In this document: positions 63,871-64,000 of the stretch, in pieces
Layout of the letters: each line of letters starts with the position of its first letter
Numbering within the stretch: the first letter of the stretch is position 1
Position numbers and translations under genes: made by a program
NCBI GenBank assembly: GCA_951813625.1
Contig: CATOTS010000026.1
Span: 27,114-91,113, forward strand
Reading direction: 5' to 3'
Source of the DNA: an uncultured Caldilineaceae bacterium
GTDB lineage: Bacteria; Chloroflexota; Anaerolineae; Caldilineales; Caldilineaceae
DNA length: 64,000 nt
The notes under the pieces: generated by a model
The model's input: only the letters and a program-made list of their open reading frames with translations
What the model was told of the DNA's origin: nothing
Databases searched by the model: none

Positions 63871-64000
63871 TCAGGCTGTGAGCCAGAGGACCGGCTCGGT
63901 TACGTACTCGCGCACCGTGTTGAGGAAACGCGCGGCCGGGCCGCCGTCTACCACGCGATGATCGAATGTCAGGCTGAGCGCGACCATCTGGCGGCGGCAA
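63871..64000 (-). CDS. 2-oxoacid dehydrogenase E2 acyltransferase, C-terminal fragment at the window edge
   Basis: 43 codons are visible, entering from beyond the right edge and ending TGA at 63871-63873. They read 'MVALSLTFDHRVVDGGPAAR' then 'FLNTVREYVTEPVLWLTA', the C-terminal catalytic strand of dihydrolipoyl acyltransferases with H-R-V-V-D-G. It is different from the E2 at 35361 ('SCDHRAVDGVRAAQ'), so the genome encodes at least two such complexes. Confidence 0.82.
   Translation of the reverse strand, partial: CRRQMVALSLTFDHRVVDGGPAARFLNTVREYVTEPVLWLTA

Overview
The window looks like a fragment of a GC-rich, non-pathogenic environmental bacterium, most likely a member of the Chloroflexota (Caldilineales/Anaerolineae-like). 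This is an inference from gene content: a VanW/G5 wall protein, many giant GT-C-like membrane proteins with C-terminal beta-sandwich tails, a luciferase-like flavin oxidoreductase, enolase-superfamily and Gfo/Idh/MocA sugar enzymes, CUT1-type sugar permeases and degenerate xanthine-dehydrogenase-like proteins. No rRNA or tRNA was seen to fix the taxonomy.

Layout. 1-7.3 kb: end of a GT4 glycosyltransferase, then on the minus strand coaX (type III pantothenate kinase), a VanW-family protein, an ArnT/DUF2142-like membrane protein and metG. 7.8-12.4 kb: a DUF624 membrane protein with a good promoter, then an FAD subunit and a fused [2Fe-2S]/molybdopterin oxidoreductase that has lost all four ligands of one iron-sulfur cluster. 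12.7-15.3 kb: minus-strand housekeeping and stress genes (SDR, PPK2, cupin, mycoredoxin-like). 15.5-20 kb: a convergent pair, a YdiJ-like FAD/Fe-S 2-hydroxyacid dehydrogenase and a hydroxyacid-oxoacid transhydrogenase, which together suggest D-2-hydroxyglutarate turnover. 20.2-28.5 kb: array A, three tandem paralogues of about 910 residues with GT-C-like membrane halves. 28.7-38.8 kb: a ten-gene co-directional catabolic cluster (Ldh-type dehydrogenase, beta-propeller, TIM-barrel isomerase, 2-hydroxyacid dehydrogenase, SDR, TPP-dependent E1 alpha/beta, E2, HpcH/HpaI aldolase, M24 peptidase). 39-48.3 kb: array B, four tandem paralogues of about 750 residues, another GT-C-like family. 48.3-55.3 kb: a transposon island (IS66, IS982, IS66 remnant, IS630) surrounding a 937-residue membrane protein with the same kind of C-terminal tail. 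55.5-63.6 kb: small membrane protein, Gfo/Idh/MocA oxidoreductase, LLM flavin oxidoreductase, mandelate-racemase-family dehydratase, and an ABC sugar importer (two permeases and a frameshifted binding protein, no ATPase). The right edge holds the C-terminus of a second E2 acyltransferase.

How it fits together. Two themes dominate. One is cell-surface glycan assembly: one GT4 and nine large polytopic proteins, eight of which carry the same type of C-terminal beta-rich tail. The other is uptake and oxidation of sugar acids and hydroxyacids: importer, dehydratase, aldolase and 2-oxoacid dehydrogenase, feeding acyl-CoA. The most unusual items are the two paralogue arrays with diverged catalytic acidic residues, the cluster-less molybdenum hydroxylase, an E2 with two E3-binding domains, and an IS630 element with a textbook -1 slippery heptamer.
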